Below are positions 61,495 through 64,000 of a stretch of 64,000 nt of DNA, piece by piece; position 1 is the first letter of the stretch; each line of letters opens with the position of its first letter. The notes below the pieces were generated by a model that was not told the origin of the DNA, ran no database searches, and saw only the letters and a list, made by a program, of their open reading frames with translations. The translations under genes and the position numbers were made by a program. Source of the DNA: Streblospio benedicti (lineage: Eukaryota > Annelida > Polychaeta > Spionida > Spionidae); assembly GCA_019095985.1 (NCBI GenBank), contig CM032660.1:20715133-20779132 (forward strand). The letters run 5' to 3'.

Positions 61495-62103
61495 ATGTGG
61501 AGGGATTTGGCTGGTTTGGCAGGGAATGGGCTGTCATTGGCGGGTTCTGGAACGATGTTTTCTTATTTCGGCTTGTCTGCTCCAAACCAAACAATCGCCA
61601 TGCTTTTCGGTGCTGTCTTGGGGCTTTCTTTACTATTTGCAACATCCTTAGGTCTTTTTGTGAACTGTGGCCTCGTCTGCTGCATTGGGAATATGTATGG
61701 TGACAGATATATCGTAAGTGCCACCACTACCGTTACAATCGGAAGCAATAGAAGCATGAAACGGAAGCATCTTTTTCAACAGCATGTTACTCCAATATTA
61801 GTGTTGTCTACCCGTAAAAAAATGACTCACCTCTGCCAATTTCGGGTGCAAAAAGTGTTATCACTTCTCTGTAGAAGTGAGTTTGACTTTTTCGGCCGGT
61901 GAGCTCCCGTTTTGCGTTATTGAATTGCTGATCTGTATCAACGTTTTGGTTTTCTGCTTCGTCTGGAGAACTAACTTGTTGATTGTTAGGTCTCTCTGCT
62001 ACCAGTGGGTTTGTTGACAATTTTCATAAAGATGTTCCCGTTTTATGCTGGCCTAGTTCCAAATGGTCCCATTATAGTCGGCGGGCTCCGTATCCGTTAT
62101 TGA
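61495..62103 (+). CDS. Possible small membrane protein, two exons
   Basis: Exon A 61495-61713 (ATG at 61495, MWRDLAGLAGNGLSLAG; donor ATC|GTAAGT) and exon B 61990-62103 (acceptor TTGTTAG; VSLLPVGLLTIFIKMFPFYA, ends RIRY, TGA), phase 0 junction, 110 residues. Two hydrophobic stretches: IAMLFGAVLGLSLLFATSLG and the start of exon B. No family recognised. Exon B is repeated in the adjacent 180-bp duplicate, where the frame would end ETLPPPP. Upstream exons may exist. The opposite strand between 61834 and 62020 is also coding-like, so the gene model is uncertain. Confidence 0.35.
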
Positions 62104-62274
62104 ATTGCTGATCTGTATCAACGTTTTGGTTTTCTGCTTCGTCTGGAGAACTAACTTGTTGATTGTTAGGTCTCTCTGCTACCAGTGGGTTTGTTGACAA
62201 TTTTCATAAAGATGTTCCCGTTTTATGCTGGCCTAGTTCCAAATGGTCCCATTATAGTCGGCGGGCTCCGTATC
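61915..62274. repeat. Perfect tandem duplication, 2 x 180 bp
   Basis: 61915-62094 and 62095-62274 are identical at every base. This is a very recent duplication or an assembly error. Confidence 0.97.
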
Positions 62275-62398
62275 GAAACACTCCCCCCCCCCCCGTAGGA
62301 GTTTTCGCAAAGATATTTTTTTTGTACCTTAGATACTACTCTTAAGGAAAAATGACGTTTGCCCAAAATATTTGATGGCGAAATATATTTTTCGGGGT

Positions 62399-62711
62399 CA
62401 AACAGGGGTCATCGGGTCAAAATTTCAAAAAATTGCATTTATCTCGATTAATAGCAAATTTAGAGTAAAAACTTGTATTGACTTTAGATAGGAACATGTG
62501 TATGTGGAATCCAAATAAAACATCAGATTTGACCTTCGACCTCTCCTTCAAGGTCAAACAGGGGTCATTGTGGTGAAAATTTCATAAAATTGCATTTATC
62601 TCGATTAATAACAAATTTAGAGTAACAACTTGTATTGACCTTAGATAGGAACATGTGTATGTGGAATTCAAATTAAACATCACATTTGACCTTTGACCTC
62701 TCCATCAAGGT
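62399..62711. repeat. Two tandem copies of a ~156-bp unit containing DR1-like sites
   Basis: 62399-62554 and 62555-62711 share most bases (CAAACAGGGGTCAT, TTGCATTTATCTCGATTAAT, AACATGTGTATGTGGAAT). Each ends with TTTGACCTT(C/T)GACCTC. On the minus strand, copy 2 gives AGGTCAAAGGTCA (62687-62699), an exact direct repeat with 1-bp spacing. Confidence 0.85.
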
Positions 62712-63426
62712 TACACTAGTAGGTCAATTTCAGGAATTTTGTTCATTTTTGTGTTTTTAAAGAAATGAGCAGCTTTGAATATTTCATTTGTTAATAATCC
62801 ACGATAAATTAGTTTTATTGATATAAGCATTTGTATTCTAGATTGGAATTACATTATGTTTTATTTTAATCAATATTTTACTAAATAGTTTAATATATCA
62901 ATGGGTTTCACTTTTAATGGTAGAATTTGAGGCAGCATCAGTATCATTGATATCTTCATAAAGTGCATGTTCTCAAATTTTGTTATGTTTTAGTATTATT
63001 TGATTGGACATTGGACTAAAAAATGTGTAACTTACAAAAAGAGCAACAAATTTAATACATCTATATAATACAATGGTCATTGCTAAATCATGGAAAATTC
63101 AGTGAAAATGAAATCTAAGAAGCAATGCAAAACAAGGAAAAAGGGCAACATAAAATCATGCATCATACGTTTTAGAAGTATGCAGTCTTTCAAAATAGAC
63201 AATTTATCAGATTAAAGTTGGGGAAAATTAAGAAACAATTGAAGTGAGATTCACAAATCTCAAATATCTAAAAGCAATAAAATGAAAAATCAGATCAAGA
63301 TCCAGAGGTGTTGAACTATCAATAAAGAAAAAAAAAATCTAATTTATCAATAACATTCACTTGTGATTTCTGTTTATTTGTGAAAATACTCCAGAATTAA
63401 TTCTTCCTGGCAAATTTCTTTTTTAG
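62712..63426. other. AT-rich sequence before the 63.4-kb exon
   Basis: No gene or repeat recognised. If 63427 is a true splice acceptor, this is probably intron. Confidence 0.35.
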
Positions 63427-63680
63427 TGAAAGTTGGACATGTAAACAGGGAAGACCTTAAAGAGGGTTCAGAGAGACGAAGTTTTGAAAGGATGCTGTGT
63501 AAAGTGATAGATGTAGATTTGAAGGCAAGAGAAGCTAAATACCATGATGAATGTAGAAACGCACATAAATATTCAGCGACAAGTATGCAAGAATATATGC
63601 AGGAAAAGATTCCATCTGTGTCGGTGTATAGTAGTAACAAGACAGATAAGCTGAAAAAAAAGATGATAAACCATTTCTGA
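63427..63680 (+). CDS. Exon with AKYHxxC motif, partial gene of unknown function
   Basis: Strong acceptor (TTTCTTTTTTAG) followed by an open frame of 84 codons: KVGHVNREDLKEGSERRSF onward to MINHF and TGA. REAKYHDECRNAHKY resembles the AKYHxxC(Y/R) motif of large, poorly described invertebrate proteins, some linked to domesticated transposons. Upstream exons are not identified and the frame has no start codon of its own, so it may be the last exon of a gene or a decayed fragment. Confidence 0.4.
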
Positions 63681-63860
63681 CCAAAGTTAAAGTTCTGGCT
63701 ACCAGATCATAGAAAGGAGCCAGTCAACTCCGATCATATTAAAAAAGTAAAACTTAAAATCATATTAAAAAAATTGTACCATTAATAGAGAAAAATGCTG
63801 CCTTGTTTTTAGAAATGTTTATTAAATGAATTTGAAAGCCGTATCACCTGAGTACACGCT

Positions 63861-63993
63861 TACCACTGTACTGGAGGCTCCTATTCACCAACCACTTAAG
63901 ACAGGTATAACTGTCGATAGGACCACTGGACATTCTGACCGACTCCGGTGGTCTGGGCCTTAAGTGCTTTTGTGAATAGGTGCCACAGTGGTA
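63861..63993. mobile_element. Inverted-repeat element at the window end
   Basis: TACCACTGTACTGG and CTCCTATTCACCAACCACTTAAG on the left are matched by the reverse complement of the right arm, TACCACTGTGGCACCTATTC then ACAAAAGCACTTAAG. Probably a short MITE. Its outer ends may lie beyond the window. Confidence 0.5.
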
Positions 63994-64000
63994 GAATGGA

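Noticed and set aside
1-64000. Search for a linked multi-gene system, operon, CRISPR array or virus-derived gene set
   Set aside because: Genes are unrelated, intron-rich and on both strands; no direct-repeat array with spacers and no capsid, envelope or integrase-like frame was seen.

Overview
This is AT-rich animal nuclear DNA. The genes have canonical GT-AG introns of a few hundred bases to about 2 kb, AATAAA signals, and many small inverted-repeat elements, LINE tails and tRNA-derived repeats in introns and spacers. The gene content (SLC10 transporter, DENND1, DUF5522 protein, SLC25 carrier, ankyrin/SOCS-box protein, WSC-plus-EGF receptor, 7TM receptor, LRR/PAN-like protein) fits a non-vertebrate bilaterian, probably a marine one. 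I cannot place it at phylum level from the sequence alone. I saw no prokaryotic gene arrangement, CRISPR array, retrovirus or Polinton.

Layout: 1-1,971 (+) is the 3' end of an SLC10 (sodium/bile-acid cotransporter family) gene. 5,422-7,535 (-) is a three-exon DUF5522 (C1orf53-like) gene. 10,625-28,173 (+) is a DENND1/connecdenn gene with 22 visible exons; its first exon and one DENN-domain exon were not found. 31,321-36,685 (-) is a complete seven-exon SLC25 mitochondrial carrier, convergent with DENND1. 37.2-41.2 kb is repeat-rich: a LINE fragment inside an A-rich minisatellite, three diverged tandem copies of a ~220-bp unit, a foldback element and a MITE. 42,286-45,612 (+) is an intronless ankyrin-repeat/SOCS-box gene with four lesions in its 5' half. 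47,845-49,590 (+) is an intronless single-pass receptor (WSC domain, EGF-like repeats, cytoplasmic tail). 50,895-54,272 (+) is a four-exon 7TM receptor lacking the DRY and NPxxY motifs and carrying a ~410-residue third loop. 54.3-55.8 kb (-) is a truncated LINE. 59,468-60,493 (-) is an LRR ectodomain followed, after one in-frame stop, by a PAN-like module. 61.5-64.0 kb holds a possible small membrane-protein gene whose last exon lies in a perfect 180-bp tandem duplication, a two-copy repeat with nuclear-receptor-like DR1 sites, and an exon with an AKYHxxC motif.

The genes are unrelated housekeeping and cell-surface functions and do not form a pathway: DENND1 is a Rab35 exchange factor in endocytic recycling, SLC25 and DUF5522 are probably mitochondrial, and the intronless receptor, 7TM receptor and LRR protein are surface or secreted. 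I did not find a convincing new multi-gene system. The most unusual items are the 7TM receptor, the ankyrin/SOCS gene with its higher-order repeat, the near-perfect 77-bp hairpin at 4.84-5.06 kb, the three-unit tandem array at 38.4-39.0 kb, and a family of CAG-ended MITEs flanked by 7-bp duplications.
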